Numbered from the stretch's first letter, positions 17,747 to 26,716 are shown. The stretch is DNA of 64,000 bases from CAMYLY01 sp036397755 (GCA_036397755.1 DASWII010000020.1:1-64000); one strand, 5' to 3'. Notes: generated by a model from the sequence alone, not told the origin. Made by a program: numbers and translations.

Positions 17747-20088
17747 GCGTCCGCGGTCGCGGGCTCCTCCGCAGCGAACTCGTGCTCGCACTTCAGGCAA
17801 CGGTAATACGGACCCCGCGCCTTGGAGCTGCGTTGCTCCACGCCCTCGTTCCCGCATTCAGGACATGTGACGGCAACCGGACGATACCAGGTCACGAAGT
17901 CACAGTCGGGATATCGCGTGCAGCCGAAGAAAGACCGGCCTCGACGGGAACGGCGCTCCGCTATGTCGCCCTCCCCGCACGTCGGGCACGTCACTCCGAG
18001 CGGCACGGGCTTGGTGTGCTTGCACGCAGGGTACCGCGTACACGCAAGAAACTCACCGTAGCGCCCCGTCTTGATCACCATCTTAGCGCCGCACACGGTA
18101 CATATCTCATCGGTGGGCCGGTCAGGGATCTTGTCGCCCTTGAGCGGCTTGGTATGGCGGCATTCGGGATAGTTGGTGCACGCAATGAACGGCCCGAAAC
18201 GACCAGATTTCACCGACAGCTTGCCACCGCACTCGGGACACGGCTCCTTCTCGAGATCGGCCACGTCGTAGGCTTCACGGATCAACTGCACCGGGTCGGC
18301 GGATTCCAGTGCCTTGGCAAACGGATCCCAAAAGTCCTTCAATACCCTTTGCCACTGCAACGCCCCTTCTTCGACCTTGTCGAGTTCCAGCTCCATCTCC
18401 GATGTGAACTCCACATTGAAGATGTCCGGAAAGCGCGAGACCATGACGCGCGTGACCGTTTCTCCGAGGTCGGTCGGATGAAACCGCCGGCTCTCCATGC
18501 GTACGTAGTCGCGATCCCGCAGCGTCGACACGATGGCGCTGTAGGTACTGGGCCGGCCGATGCCGAGCTCCTCGAGCTTCTTGACGAGGCTCGCCTCACT
18601 GAAACGTGGCGGCGGCTCGGTGAAGTGCTGGTTCGGCGTAATGGCCTTGACCCGCGCCTTCTCACCCTCGGCCAAGTCCGGGATCGGCGCGAGATCCTCG
18701 AAGGTCTCGGCGTCTCCTTCCTCTTTCGCCTCGGCGTAGAGGACGTGATAGCCGTCGAAGACCATCACCGACCCCGTGGCGCGGAAGAGGTATCGGCCGA
18801 TCGCAAAATCGATGGCCGTCGTGTCGTATTGCGCCGGCGTCATCTGTGACGCGACGAACCGCCTCCAGATGAGCTGATACAGCTTGAACTGGTCGGGCGA
18901 CAGGTGTTTCCGCACGTCCTCCGGTCGTCGCGTCACGTCCGTCGGGCGGATGGCCTCATGCGCATCCTGCGCGCGCGCCGCCGCCTTGGTCCGGTACACG
19001 TTCGGTTTCGCGGGCAGGTACCGCTCGTCGTAGTGCGCCAGGATGTGGGCTCGGACCGCCTCCAACGCGACCGGAGCAACGCGCGGTGAGTCGGTCCGCA
19101 TATACGTGATCAGCCCCACGGCACCCTCGGGGCCCAGGTCGATGCCTTCGTACAGATCCTGGGCCGCGCGCATGGTGCGTTTCGCCGCAAACCCCAGGCG
19201 CTTGGATGCTTCCTGTTGCAGGGTGCTGGTGATGAACGGGGGTGCAGGGTGCTTGCGGCGGCGGCTCTTGTTGACCGCGGAGACGACGAAGGGGCTCCCC
19301 GTGACCTCGTCGACGACCGCGCGCGCCGATCGCTCGTCGTCGAGTACCGGCTTCTTCCCGTCGATCTTGTGCAGCTTGGCCGTGAACTGCTTCCGTTTCG
19401 CCTCGAGCTCGGCCTCGATGGACCAGTACTCCTTGGGCACGAAGGCGCGAATCTCCTCCTCCCGCTCGACGATCAACCGCAACGCCACCGTCTGCACCCG
19501 TCCAGCCGACAACCCAGTCTTGACCGTCTTCCACAGCAGCGGGCTGGCTTTGTACCCAACCAATCGATCGAGAATTCGGCGGGCCTGCTGGGCCTCCACT
19601 TTCTGCTCATCGATGCGCCCAGGGTTGGCAATCGCGGCCTGCACAGCGTCCCTCGTAACCTCGTGGAACAACACGCGGTGGATCCGGTCACCGTCACCCA
19701 ACTGCTCGGCCACATGCCACGCGATCGCCTCACCCTCGCGGTCGGGGTCCGTCGCGAGAAAGACCGCCGAGGACCGTTTGGCGACTTTCTTGATCTCGGC
19801 GAGTTGCTTCGTCTTTCCCTTGATCGTCACGTATTTCGGCGTAAACCCGTTGTCGACGTCCACGCCAAGCTCGCGTTGTGGGAGGTCCCGCACATGTCCG
19901 ACGGTCGCCTTCACCGTGAAGCCTTTGGGCAGATACTTGGTGATGGTGCGTGCCTTGGCCGGCGACTCCACGATGACGAGGGAGCCTCCACTACGCGCCG
20001 CACCCGTCCCCTCCGCGCGTGTGCGCGGAGCAGCCTTCTTCGTCGCCCGTTTCTTGGTTGTGCGCTTCTTCGTGGTTTTGGTCGCCAT
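17743..20088 (-). CDS. topA: DNA topoisomerase I
   Basis: A 781-residue type IA topoisomerase that relaxes negative supercoils. After a Lys/Arg/Thr-rich tail of about 30 residues comes the TOPRIM domain (LVIVESPAKARTI, then ATDPDREGEAIAWH with its acidic triad). The active-site tyrosine lies in LITYMRTDSPRVAP. The C-terminal 170 residues carry repeated four-Cys zinc-ribbon units (CPECGGKLSVKSGRFGPF; CTVCGAKMV; CPTCGEGD; CPECGNEG). The basic N-terminal tail is unusual compared with the Escherichia coli enzyme but seen in other phyla. Its upstream gap carries several GTCTCA repeats that could be regulatory. Confidence 0.97.
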   Translation of the reverse strand: MATKTTKKRTTKKRATKKAAPRTRAEGTGAARSGGSLVIVESPAKARTITKYLPKGFTVKATVGHVRDLPQRELGVDVDNGFTPKYVTIKGKTKQLAEIKKVAKRSSAVFLATDPDREGEAIAWHVAEQLGDGDRIHRVLFHEVTRDAVQAAIANPGRIDEQKVEAQQARRILDRLVGYKASPLLWKTVKTGLSAGRVQTVALRLIVEREEEIRAFVPKEYWSIEAELEAKRKQFTAKLHKIDGKKPVLDDERSARAVVDEVTGSPFVVSAVNKSRRRKHPAPPFITSTLQQEASKRLGFAAKRTMRAAQDLYEGIDLGPEGAVGLITYMRTDSPRVAPVALEAVRAHILAHYDERYLPAKPNVYRTKAAARAQDAHEAIRPTDVTRRPEDVRKHLSPDQFKLYQLIWRRFVASQMTPAQYDTTAIDFAIGRYLFRATGSVMVFDGYHVLYAEAKEEGDAETFEDLAPIPDLAEGEKARVKAITPNQHFTEPPPRFSEASLVKKLEELGIGRPSTYSAIVSTLRDRDYVRMESRRFHPTDLGETVTRVMVSRFPDIFNVEFTSEMELELDKVEEGALQWQRVLKDFWDPFAKALESADPVQLIREAYDVADLEKEPCPECGGKLSVKSGRFGPFIACTNYPECRHTKPLKGDKIPDRPTDEICTVCGAKMVIKTGRYGEFLACTRYPACKHTKPVPLGVTCPTCGEGDIAERRSRRGRSFFGCTRYPDCDFVTWYRPVAVTCPECGNEGVEQRSSKARGPYYRCLKCEHEFAAEEPATADA

Positions 20089-20145
20089 ATCCTCGTGGTC
20101 CAGATTCGATCCCGGGGTCCGACACCTACGAAGGTAGCGGCACCA

Positions 20146-20264
20146 GTCTCAACGTTGTCTCAACCCAGCCGCGTCCGAAGGCTCGTATGGCCTAGACGAC
20201 ACCCGAGGTGCCTCTAGGCCATTCGCGTTAACCTGCTTTCCCGCAACGAATTGAGACTGTCTCA
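20146..20264. promoter_or_regulatory. cluster of GTCTCA(AC) repeats upstream of topA
   Basis: The 211-base gap between aroK and topA contains GTCTCAAC at 20146-20153 and again at 20157-20164. It also contains a palindrome TGAGAC-T-GTCTCA at 20252-20264. Together this is four copies of one half-site in two orientations. They lie upstream of the topA start (20088) on the transcribed strand, so they may be binding sites for a regulator. I know of no named regulator for this motif. Confidence 0.4.
20187..20222. repeat. perfect 10-bp inverted repeat between aroK and topA
   Basis: ATGGCCTAGA at 20187-20196 is exactly repeated in inverted form, TCTAGGCCAT, at 20213-20222 with a 16-base spacer. It may be the end of the aroC-aroK transcript or an operator of topA. 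No T-tract follows. Confidence 0.55.
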
Positions 20265-20269
20265 GGCCG

Positions 20270-20287
20270 CTCGGTCCGGAGACCGAG
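20270..20287 (-). terminator. short GC hairpin just after aroK
   Basis: CTCGGTC (20270-20276) and GACCGAG (20281-20287) form a 7-bp stem with a CGGA loop, starting 13 bases after the aroK stop. It has the position and shape of a terminator stem but no U-run, so factor-dependent termination or a mere RNA-stabilising hairpin is possible. Confidence 0.35.
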
Positions 20288-20299
20288 GCGCGCGCATTA

Positions 20300-20818
20300 T
20301 TACCACCACGCGAGACGCCGCGCAAGCGTGACTATCTGCTCGGCCACGCCGGAGCGGTCCCGACGAGTGCTGTCGAGCCTGGCGTGCGCTCGTTGATAGA
20401 ACGGCCCGCGGTGCGCAAGCTGGCTGCGCAGTCGCTGCTCCAATTCCTCACCTTTGAGCAGCGGTCGGTCGTCGATTCCCCGCAGCCGGCGCGCCGCCGC
20501 CTCCGGTGTCACCTCCAACCAGATCACCGTGGCGCGCGGCAGGACATACTCGAGGTTGCCGGGCTGCGCCGCCCACCCGGCACCTGGCGACACCACACCA
20601 GGCGCCTCGCCCAACGCGACCTCCACCGCTTGGCGCTCCAGCTCGCGAAACGACGTCTCTCCCCTGCGGCGGAACAGCTCCGCGATGGTGGCGCCCTCGC
20701 GCTCCTCGATGCGCCCGTCGATGTCCGCGAACGGGCACTCCAGGCGCCGCGCCACCTCGCGTCCCACCGACGTCTTACCCGAGCCTGACAGCCCGACCAG
20801 AACGATATGGGTTCTCAC
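20300..20818 (-). CDS. aroK: shikimate kinase
   Basis: A 172-residue shikimate kinase, which phosphorylates shikimate at the 3-hydroxyl in the aromatic amino acid pathway. Walker A is GLSGSGKTSVGREVA. The shikimate-binding residues lie in FADIDGRIEEREGATIAELF and GETSFRELE. The lid contains DDRPLL. GAGWAAQPGN takes the place of the usual GGG motif region, a mild deviation. The GTG at 20818 shares GTGA with the aroC stop, a pattern seen repeatedly in this window; a TTG one codon earlier is possible. It is translationally coupled to aroC, which acts two steps later in the same pathway. Confidence 0.94.
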   Translation of the reverse strand: MRTHIVLVGLSGSGKTSVGREVARRLECPFADIDGRIEEREGATIAELFRRRGETSFRELERQAVEVALGEAPGVVSPGAGWAAQPGNLEYVLPRATVIWLEVTPEAAARRLRGIDDRPLLKGEELEQRLRSQLAHRGPFYQRAHARLDSTRRDRSGVAEQIVTLARRLAWW

Positions 20819-21999
20819 CAACGTGCGCTGAGTTGCGCCAGGTACCCCGCGAAGTTGCGACGCATTTCACCCAGCGAATCGCCCCCGAATTTCTCACACA
20901 TCGCGTCCGCGAGCACGAGCGCGACCATCGCCTCGGCAATGACGCCCATCGCGGGCACGGCAGTGACATCGGACCGCTCCGACTGCGCGCGGACGGGCTC
21001 ACCCGTCTCCAAGCTCACCGTCTCGAGGGGTTGACGCAGCGTAGCGATCGGCTTCATCGCCGCTCGCACGACGATCGGCTCCCCGTTTGTTATCCCAGCC
21101 TCGAGCCCGCCCGCACGGTTCGATCGCCGCTGGATCCCGCCCGTGCGCGACGACGCGCCCCCTCGGGCGATCTCGTCGTGAACCCGCGATCCCGGCAACT
21201 CAGCTGCAGCAAAGCCGAGTCCGATCTCGACGCCCTTCACGGCGGGAATCGACATCACAGCCCGTGCGATCCTTCCATCGAGTTTACGGTCCCACGAGAC
21301 ATGCGATCCCAGCCCGAGCGCCACTCCGCGCGCGACGATCTCGGCAACCCCTCCGAGCGTGTCGCGAGCCGACTCCGCGGCATCGACAGCCGCTACCATC
21401 GCGTCCGACGTCGCCGCGTCCAGGCAGCGCACCGGAGACGCATCTGCCGCAGCGTTCAGCGGCGTCGGCCACGCCTCCACCTGGGGCGCCCGTACCGCTC
21501 CGAGCGCCACGACGTGACTACCGATCTCCACGCCGAACTGCGCCAGCAACGTTCGGCAAACCGCTCCGCAAGCCACGCGCGCCGCCGTTTCGCGTGCACT
21601 GGCGCGCTCGAGCACGTCGCGCGCGTCGCTCCGCGCGTACTTGAGGCTCCCGGCCAAATCCACATGTCCCGGTCGCGGGCGCACCACCTTGCGCCTGCGA
21701 GCGCCGGCATCGGGCCCGTCCGGCTCCGGCGCCATCACGTCTTGCCAGTTCTCCCAGTCCAGGTTCGCAATGAACATGCCGATCGGCGAGCCCAAGGTCT
21801 CGCCCTCCCGCACGCCGGCAAGGAACTCCACGCGGTCGCGCTCGATCTTCATACGGGCACCGCGCCCGTACCCCGCCATGCGACGCGCGAGGTCGCGATC
21901 GACGTCATCCACGCCGAGGGCAAGCCCGGCGGGGACTCCCTCGAGGATCGCCACCAATCCCTTGCCATGCGACTCACCGGCCGTCGTGAAGCGAATCAT
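20815..21999 (-). CDS. aroC: chorismate synthase
   Basis: A 394-residue chorismate synthase. It removes phosphate from EPSP to give chorismate and needs reduced FMN. It begins MIRFTTAGESHGKGL, the family's first signature; a second ATG lies directly before this one. Other landmarks are RRMAGYGRGARMKIE, the RPGHVDLAGSLKY segment, SARETAARVA, and GIQRRSNRAGGLEAGITNGEPI (read in two parts), which carries the FMN-site residues. The C-terminus has DVTAVPAMGVIAEAM. It is followed by aroK with a 4-bp overlap. A strong hairpin separates it from pilQ upstream. Confidence 0.97.
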   Translation of the reverse strand: MIRFTTAGESHGKGLVAILEGVPAGLALGVDDVDRDLARRMAGYGRGARMKIERDRVEFLAGVREGETLGSPIGMFIANLDWENWQDVMAPEPDGPDAGARRRKVVRPRPGHVDLAGSLKYARSDARDVLERASARETAARVACGAVCRTLLAQFGVEIGSHVVALGAVRAPQVEAWPTPLNAAADASPVRCLDAATSDAMVAAVDAAESARDTLGGVAEIVARGVALGLGSHVSWDRKLDGRIARAVMSIPAVKGVEIGLGFAAAELPGSRVHDEIARGGASSRTGGIQRRSNRAGGLEAGITNGEPIVVRAAMKPIATLRQPLETVSLETGEPVRAQSERSDVTAVPAMGVIAEAMVALVLADAMCEKFGGDSLGEMRRNFAGYLAQLSARW

Positions 22000-22014
22000 C
22001 ATCTGGGGGGTGAA

Positions 22015-22047
22015 ATGCCAAGCCCGACCAGAGGTCGGGCTTGGCAT
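22015..22047 (-). terminator. perfect 15-bp hairpin between pilQ and aroC
   Basis: ATGCCAAGCCCGACC (22015-22029) and GGTCGGGCTTGGCAT (22033-22047) are exact inverted copies around a 3-base loop. The hairpin starts 25 bases after the pilQ stop and ends 16 bases before aroC. On the transcribed strand it is followed by ATTTCACCCCCC, not a U-run. It most likely ends the pilus transcript or protects its 3' end. It also overlaps the aroC leader, so attenuation of aroC is possible. Confidence 0.65.
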
Positions 22048-22071
22048 GCATACGAGTCCTGCGTCGTTGGA

Positions 22072-23820
22072 CTACCGATCATCGCTCCCCATCACGCTGG
22101 GATCGACGATGCGTGGTGTGATCAGCACCAGCAGATCGCTTCGCGTCTCGTTGAGCGACGTGCGCCCGAACAATCGGCCCACGAACGGGAGGTTCTGGAG
22201 GAATGGGATTCCTTCCTTGGTCTCCCTCACCGATGTCCGAGTGAGCCCGCCCACGACCGCGGTCTGCCCGTCGTCGACCAGCAGTTGGCTGGTCATTTCC
22301 TGACGGCGGAACAGCGGCTGGCTGAGGAACTGTGCCACGCTCGAGTTGTCAACCGACAGCGTCAGCAGAATCTGGCGGCTGGCCGTGACATGCGGCGTGA
22401 CTTCGAGGATGATGCCGGTGGCGACCAGCTCGACTCGGGCTGCGGCCTCGGTGCCTGCCGACGCGTCGACGACCCGGATCGGCACCTCGTCACCCACCTG
22501 CAGCCTTGCCTGCGTATTGTCGGACGTCGAGACCAGGGGCTCTGCCTGCTCATCCGTGAGCTGGATGGACTCGAGCGCCTGCAGGAACGCCGTGAAGGCG
22601 AAGCCACCCGTCGAGATCGAGTAGAGCAACTCCAACGCGGGCAACTCCACCTGCTGGTTGGCGTTCGCGACTCCGGTGATCGCCTTGCCGCCGAGGTCCA
22701 CGGTCACGGCATCGACGCCCTCGATCAGGTCGAGGTACCGCTGCTGCACACCACTGGCGCCTTGGTGTCGCAGATCGTATTGGAAGCCAAGTTCGTTCAG
22801 CTTGGTCCGTTCGATCGAGATAATCTTGGCCTGAATCGACACTTGCGGCGTCTGACGATCCAATCGCGTCAGCAACGGGCCAAACACCTGCTCGTGCCGT
22901 TCCTGGGTGTCGGTAATGATGATGTCGTTGGTCTGCGTGTTGGCGACGATGGCCCCCTGCATCACCTCCTGCGTCTGGCCCGTCGAATCCGTCTGGATCA
23001 CGGTGGCCACATTCCTCAGCACCTGGGCCAAGCTGTCCGCTCGGGCGAAGTTCACCGAATAAACGCGCGTGATCGTGGGCGCCGCGGTGGCACGCTTCGT
23101 CATGTTCTCGGGCGAGTCCACCACGATAATCCCGGTGCCGACTTCCTCTTCCGCAACCAACCCTTGCGATTGGAGGATCGCGCGGAAGGCCACATCCCAG
23201 GGCTGGTTCTTGACCTCCGCGGTGACCATGAGCGTCTGAATATCCTTGCCGACCACGATGGTCCGACCGCTGAGCTCGGCAAACGCCGCGATCACACCCG
23301 TGATCGGCTCGTTCTCATACGACGCGGTAACCACCGCCTGCTGGGACTGAGGGCCGGGCCGCGGCGCTTCCGGCTCCGGGACTACCAACTCCGCGGAGGG
23401 GGCCGCTGCCATGGCCGTCGAGGACCAGGCGGCGAACGCCATGTCCGTCCCGAAGGACAGCCGGATCGACTGATCGGCCACCTCCAGTTCGTAGTCGCGC
23501 AGCGCATCCAACACGAGCACGACCCGCACGACGTCCGCGTCGTATTGCGAGTACCGGACGTTGACGATGCCCGCTCGGTTCGTACCGTCGTACCGCGGCG
23601 CGGCGGCCCGCAACTGGGCGCCGCGTACGTCGATGACGAGACGCGCGGGGTCCGTCAAGGTGAAATCCGTGACGTCCACGTCGCCGCGGACATCGATGAC
23701 CACGAGCGCACGCCCCGCTCCCGGCAGCACGCTCACGGCGGTCACTTCTCCCGTTGCCGCCACGGCCGGCGCCGCGAACAAGAGAAGGCCGGCAAGGGCG
23801 ACCAGCACAGACCGCTTCAT
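22072..23820 (-). CDS. pilQ: type IV pilus secretin PilQ
   Basis: A 582-residue outer-membrane secretin through which the pilus exits. It has a signal peptide (MKRSVLVALAGLLLFAAPAVAA). An AMIN domain spans about 25-125 (RALVVIDVRGDVDVTDF), which may bind peptidoglycan. A secretin/TonB short N-terminal domain covers 165-235, followed by a NolW-type N-domain (VYSVNFARADSLAQVLRNV). The C-terminal secretin domain (about 345-570) includes VGDEVPIRVV, VELVATGIILEVTPHV and the closing LLVLITPRIV. It is shorter than the Neisseria and Myxococcus proteins, with a single AMIN domain. The start overlaps the pilP stop by 4 bp. It is last in the pilMNOPQ operon. Confidence 0.95.
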   Translation of the reverse strand: MKRSVLVALAGLLLFAAPAVAATGEVTAVSVLPGAGRALVVIDVRGDVDVTDFTLTDPARLVIDVRGAQLRAAAPRYDGTNRAGIVNVRYSQYDADVVRVVLVLDALRDYELEVADQSIRLSFGTDMAFAAWSSTAMAAAPSAELVVPEPEAPRPGPQSQQAVVTASYENEPITGVIAAFAELSGRTIVVGKDIQTLMVTAEVKNQPWDVAFRAILQSQGLVAEEEVGTGIIVVDSPENMTKRATAAPTITRVYSVNFARADSLAQVLRNVATVIQTDSTGQTQEVMQGAIVANTQTNDIIITDTQERHEQVFGPLLTRLDRQTPQVSIQAKIISIERTKLNELGFQYDLRHQGASGVQQRYLDLIEGVDAVTVDLGGKAITGVANANQQVELPALELLYSISTGGFAFTAFLQALESIQLTDEQAEPLVSTSDNTQARLQVGDEVPIRVVDASAGTEAAARVELVATGIILEVTPHVTASRQILLTLSVDNSSVAQFLSQPLFRRQEMTSQLLVDDGQTAVVGGLTRTSVRETKEGIPFLQNLPFVGRLFGRTSLNETRSDLLVLITPRIVDPSVMGSDDR

Positions 23821-24329
23821 TGGTTCCCTCCCTGACTGCGACGGAGCTGCAGAGTGTCCCGCAACTCACGGCCGAATTCTTCGAAAGTGATGATCACCAT
23901 CTGAGGACGAATCGCGGCAATCCGGACGCGTCCCAGCGGATCGAGGGCATCGCCGACACGAACCGTGTAGCGGTCCAACTCCCGTACATCGCGGAGCACC
24001 GCCACGCTATTCATTGGGTACTGCGCGTTATAGATGATACCCGTGACCTCGAGGTCCTCAGGCATCGGCTTCACTTCCCCCGTGGCCAGCGGCGACACGA
24101 AGGGGTCACGTCCTCCGCCTTGGTAGCGGAAGACCTCACGGACCAGCCCCGCGGGCGCTCCGGTGTCCGCCGGACTCCGAGCCGTCGCGGCCCCCTGACT
24201 CTGCGGCGCGCCACCGCCGATGGCGGCATCGTCCGGGGCCCCCGGCCCATCGTCCCCGCCCCCGCCAGCGCACCCGGCGAGCGCGAGCCCCGTGGCCAGG
24301 GTCCACGCGAGTGACTTACTGGCTCTCAT
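23817..24329 (-). CDS. pilP: type IV pilus lipoprotein PilP
   Basis: A 170-residue lipoprotein. The signal ends in the lipobox LALAGC, after which comes a 45-residue Gly/Ala/Pro-rich linker. The folded domain has YQGGGRDPFVSPL, LEVTGIIYNAQYPMNSVAVL and DRYTVRVGDALDPLGRVRIA, the beta-sandwich of PilP that links the inner-membrane PilN/PilO complex to the PilQ secretin. ATG 24329 is chosen because the lipoprotein signal starts there; it overlaps the end of pilO by 14 bases. It is followed by pilQ with a 4-bp overlap. Confidence 0.92.
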   Translation of the reverse strand: MRASKSLAWTLATGLALAGCAGGGGDDGPGAPDDAAIGGGAPQSQGAATARSPADTGAPAGLVREVFRYQGGGRDPFVSPLATGEVKPMPEDLEVTGIIYNAQYPMNSVAVLRDVRELDRYTVRVGDALDPLGRVRIAAIRPQMVIITFEEFGRELRDTLQLRRSQGGNQ

Positions 24330-24921
24330 CACCGGTGCCTCCGGCTGTGGACTTGACGAACGTACGTACTCGGAAGTTGGCCTCGAGCGGGGCCACTGTG
24401 GAGTCCGCGCTGGATCCGCCACCGCTTCTCGTGAGCCCCACCTCCTGGGGAACCATGATCCGCGGTAGCGACGCCACATCCGTCAGAAAATCGCCGAGGT
24501 CATCGAACTCCCCAACCACCGTGAACGCGATCCACCGCTCCTGGAACTGCCCACCCGATCCCACTCCACCCCCCGGCTCGGGGTCGAAGTTGCGGATCTC
24601 CACCCCGCGCAGGGCCGCCCGCACGGAGATCTCATCGAGCAGATCCGTGACCTCGCTCTCCGACGGCACAAGCGTCCGCATCAGACCAAGCCCGGCCTCG
24701 TAGCTCGCCACTTCCGCCCTCAAGTCACCGATGTCACCCCGCGCGAGCATCCGCTTCGCCCGCTCGACCTCGTTCTCGAGGTTCTCGAGGTTCTCCTCGA
24801 GTGCCGTGAGGCGCTCGTCGGCCGGCTGCTTCCAGTAGAGCCAGAACGCCGCCGCGCCCGCGATCGCGAGCACGCCCACCAAGCCGACGATCTGCTTACG
24901 TTCTCTATCAGATAGTGCCAT
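24316..24921 (-). CDS. pilO: type IV pilus inner-membrane alignment protein PilO
   Basis: A 201-residue bitopic membrane protein. A short cytoplasmic start (MALSDRERKQ) leads into one transmembrane helix (about 11-30). A coiled coil follows (ADERLTALEENLENLENEVERAK), then a periplasmic ferredoxin-like fold with LVPSESEVTDLLDEIS and ERWIAFTVVGEFDDLGDFL, typical of PilO. It dimerises with PilN and positions the pilus motor under the secretin. It lies 12 bases downstream of pilN and overlaps pilP by 14 bases, so the operon is compact. Confidence 0.93.
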   Translation of the reverse strand: MALSDRERKQIVGLVGVLAIAGAAAFWLYWKQPADERLTALEENLENLENEVERAKRMLARGDIGDLRAEVASYEAGLGLMRTLVPSESEVTDLLDEISVRAALRGVEIRNFDPEPGGGVGSGGQFQERWIAFTVVGEFDDLGDFLTDVASLPRIMVPQEVGLTRSGGGSSADSTVAPLEANFRVRTFVKSTAGGTGDESQ

Positions 24922-24933
24922 CGCTCGCCTCCC

Positions 24934-25611
24934 CTACCGCGTGACCGATTCGCTGACCGGCACGGTCAGGATGAAGCTCGAATCCGCTTGTTGGAACGTC
25001 GCCACGAGCTCGAAGCTGTGGACGGATCGCCCGTTGGCGTCCACCGGCTGCACTCCGCCCGGTTCGACTCTGGAAATCCACGGCGAAGCCTGCAGCTGGC
25101 GAATGAACCGCGTGTAGCCTTCGATCTGGGACGCTCTCCCCGTCACCGTGAACCTTATCTCGGGCGGCGCGAGCGTGTCGACCGGATTGAATGACGCACC
25201 CGCGTTCACGACCGACTCGATCCACGTATAGTTGGGCAGCGCCTTTGCGACCTCGTCCATGATGTGCGGCCAGATATAGCGGTCGCCGTCGATATCCTGG
25301 ATCTCCCTGAGCTCGGACAGCAGCACGGCCCGCAGGTCTCGCGCACGTTGCTGCTCCGCGAGCGCATCCGCGTGCTGCGCTGAGTCCTCGCGCGCCGCCT
25401 CCACCAATTCTTCAATACTCGCGATCGTGGCGTTCGTCTTAATAAAGAAGAACACCACAAAGACGAGGGCGAGCCCCCACACGATGCCAACCATCATGAG
25501 CAGCGGGTCCTTGACGCCGCCGAGACCACCGAGCAACGCGCCAATATCAAACGAGAGCCCGCCGCCTGACGGCTGTTTCTTGCCTCCGAGGAGGTTTATC
25601 TCGATACGCAT
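24934..25611 (-). CDS. pilN: type IV pilus inner-membrane protein PilN
   Basis: A 225-residue bitopic protein. It opens MRIEINLLGGKK, the conserved PilN tail (INLLP in other species) that docks into the groove of PilM. One transmembrane helix lies at about 38-58, followed by a coiled coil (residues 60-100) and a periplasmic ferredoxin-like domain ending with VHSFELVATFQQ. ATG 25611 is chosen because this motif must be N-terminal. It lies 14 bases after pilM. The insertion of about 15 Gly-rich residues between the PilM-binding motif and the membrane helix makes the cytoplasmic part longer than usual. Confidence 0.94.
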   Translation of the reverse strand: MRIEINLLGGKKQPSGGGLSFDIGALLGGLGGVKDPLLMMVGIVWGLALVFVVFFFIKTNATIASIEELVEAAREDSAQHADALAEQQRARDLRAVLLSELREIQDIDGDRYIWPHIMDEVAKALPNYTWIESVVNAGASFNPVDTLAPPEIRFTVTGRASQIEGYTRFIRQLQASPWISRVEPGGVQPVDANGRSVHSFELVATFQQADSSFILTVPVSESVTR

Positions 25612-25625
25612 CGTAACCTTCCGCG

Positions 25626-26672
25626 CTAATTGCGTCGCAGAGCCAAGCCCGTCCCCAACATCAAGAGCGGTCCCACCGTGTCGGGGTTCAGCGTGTCGAA
25701 GACACCGTCCTTCACCTGCAACCGCTGGAGCGGCGTCGCCAACTCCACGGGAATGTTCAACCGGCGACTGAGCACTTCGGTGATGCCCGGAATGCGGCTC
25801 CCGCCGCCACAACAATAGACCCGCTGGATGCTTCCCGCATCCCGGCTCGCCGTTTGGAGGAACGCCCCCGCGCGCTCCAGGCCCACCGCCAGCTCGTCGC
25901 CGCGATTTTGTACGTACGGGGCCAGATCCGGCGTGAGCTCGTAGCCCTGCAGCAGGTCCTCCGCATCGTCGGCGGACAGACCGCGCTCCCGCTGGAGATC
26001 CTCTCGGAAGAGCCGAGTGCCGACGCTCAGGTCCCGGTTGAGGAGCGGTATCCCGTCCTCCTGGATGTTCACGTTCGTTACTTCATGGCCGATGTTGAGC
26101 AGCGCGACCACTCCTTGCATCGCCTCGGGGTAGTTCAGCTCGAAAGCGTTGTGGAGGGCGAATGCGTCCACATCGACCACCGCGGCGTCCAGGCCGGCCT
26201 GGATCAGCAACTGCGTCTTGTCGTCCACCAAGTCGCGCTTGGCGGCCACCAACAAGACCTCCATCTGGAGCCCGGCGCCGTCCGGATCCAGAATCTGGAA
26301 GTCCAGCTCGACGGCGTCGATGTCGAACGGCACGTGCTGCTGGGCCTCCCACCGCACGACCTCCATGGCATCGGCCTGCTTCATCCGGTCAACCTGGATC
26401 TTCTTAATGATGACGTCGCGCCCGCCGACCGCCACCACAACCTTCTTGGCCTTGATCCCGTGCGTGCTGAGGAGCCCGCGGATCGCATCGGCCACCACGC
26501 CGGGATCCATGATCTCGCCCTCGACAATGGCATCCGCCAGCACGGGCGTCATGGCTACCCGGCTGAGCACGGGCTCGCCTTTGGAGTGGTCGATCTCGAC
26601 CAGCTTGATCTGACCGCTGCCGATATCCAGCGCGACGGTCGACTTCGAGCCCCCGAGTCCGAAAAGTGCCAT
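25626..26672 (-). CDS. pilM: type IV pilus assembly protein PilM
   Basis: A 348-residue actin-like cytoplasmic ATPase. The first strand pair is STVALDIGSGQIKLVEI, the phosphate-1 loop of the actin fold. The region DVIIKKIQVDRMKQADA and RWEAQQHVPFDIDAVELDFQ is characteristic of PilM, as are ALLNIGHEVTNVNIQEDG (phosphate-2) and VYCCGGGSRIPGI (adenosine motif). It binds the N-terminal tail of PilN and forms the cytoplasmic ring of the pilus machine. It is the first gene of pilMNOPQ and has its own promoter-like sequence upstream. Confidence 0.96.
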   Translation of the reverse strand: MALFGLGGSKSTVALDIGSGQIKLVEIDHSKGEPVLSRVAMTPVLADAIVEGEIMDPGVVADAIRGLLSTHGIKAKKVVVAVGGRDVIIKKIQVDRMKQADAMEVVRWEAQQHVPFDIDAVELDFQILDPDGAGLQMEVLLVAAKRDLVDDKTQLLIQAGLDAAVVDVDAFALHNAFELNYPEAMQGVVALLNIGHEVTNVNIQEDGIPLLNRDLSVGTRLFREDLQRERGLSADDAEDLLQGYELTPDLAPYVQNRGDELAVGLERAGAFLQTASRDAGSIQRVYCCGGGSRIPGITEVLSRRLNIPVELATPLQRLQVKDGVFDTLNPDTVGPLLMLGTGLALRRN

Positions 26673-26716
26673 ATCTACCGACCGTTAAAGGACATAAGAG
26701 GGGTGAGCGGCAGACT

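Noticed and set aside
20506..23835. An 1109-codon plus-strand open frame across aroK, aroC and pilQ
   Set aside because: It is antisense to three clearly conserved genes and is Arg/His-rich without any motif.
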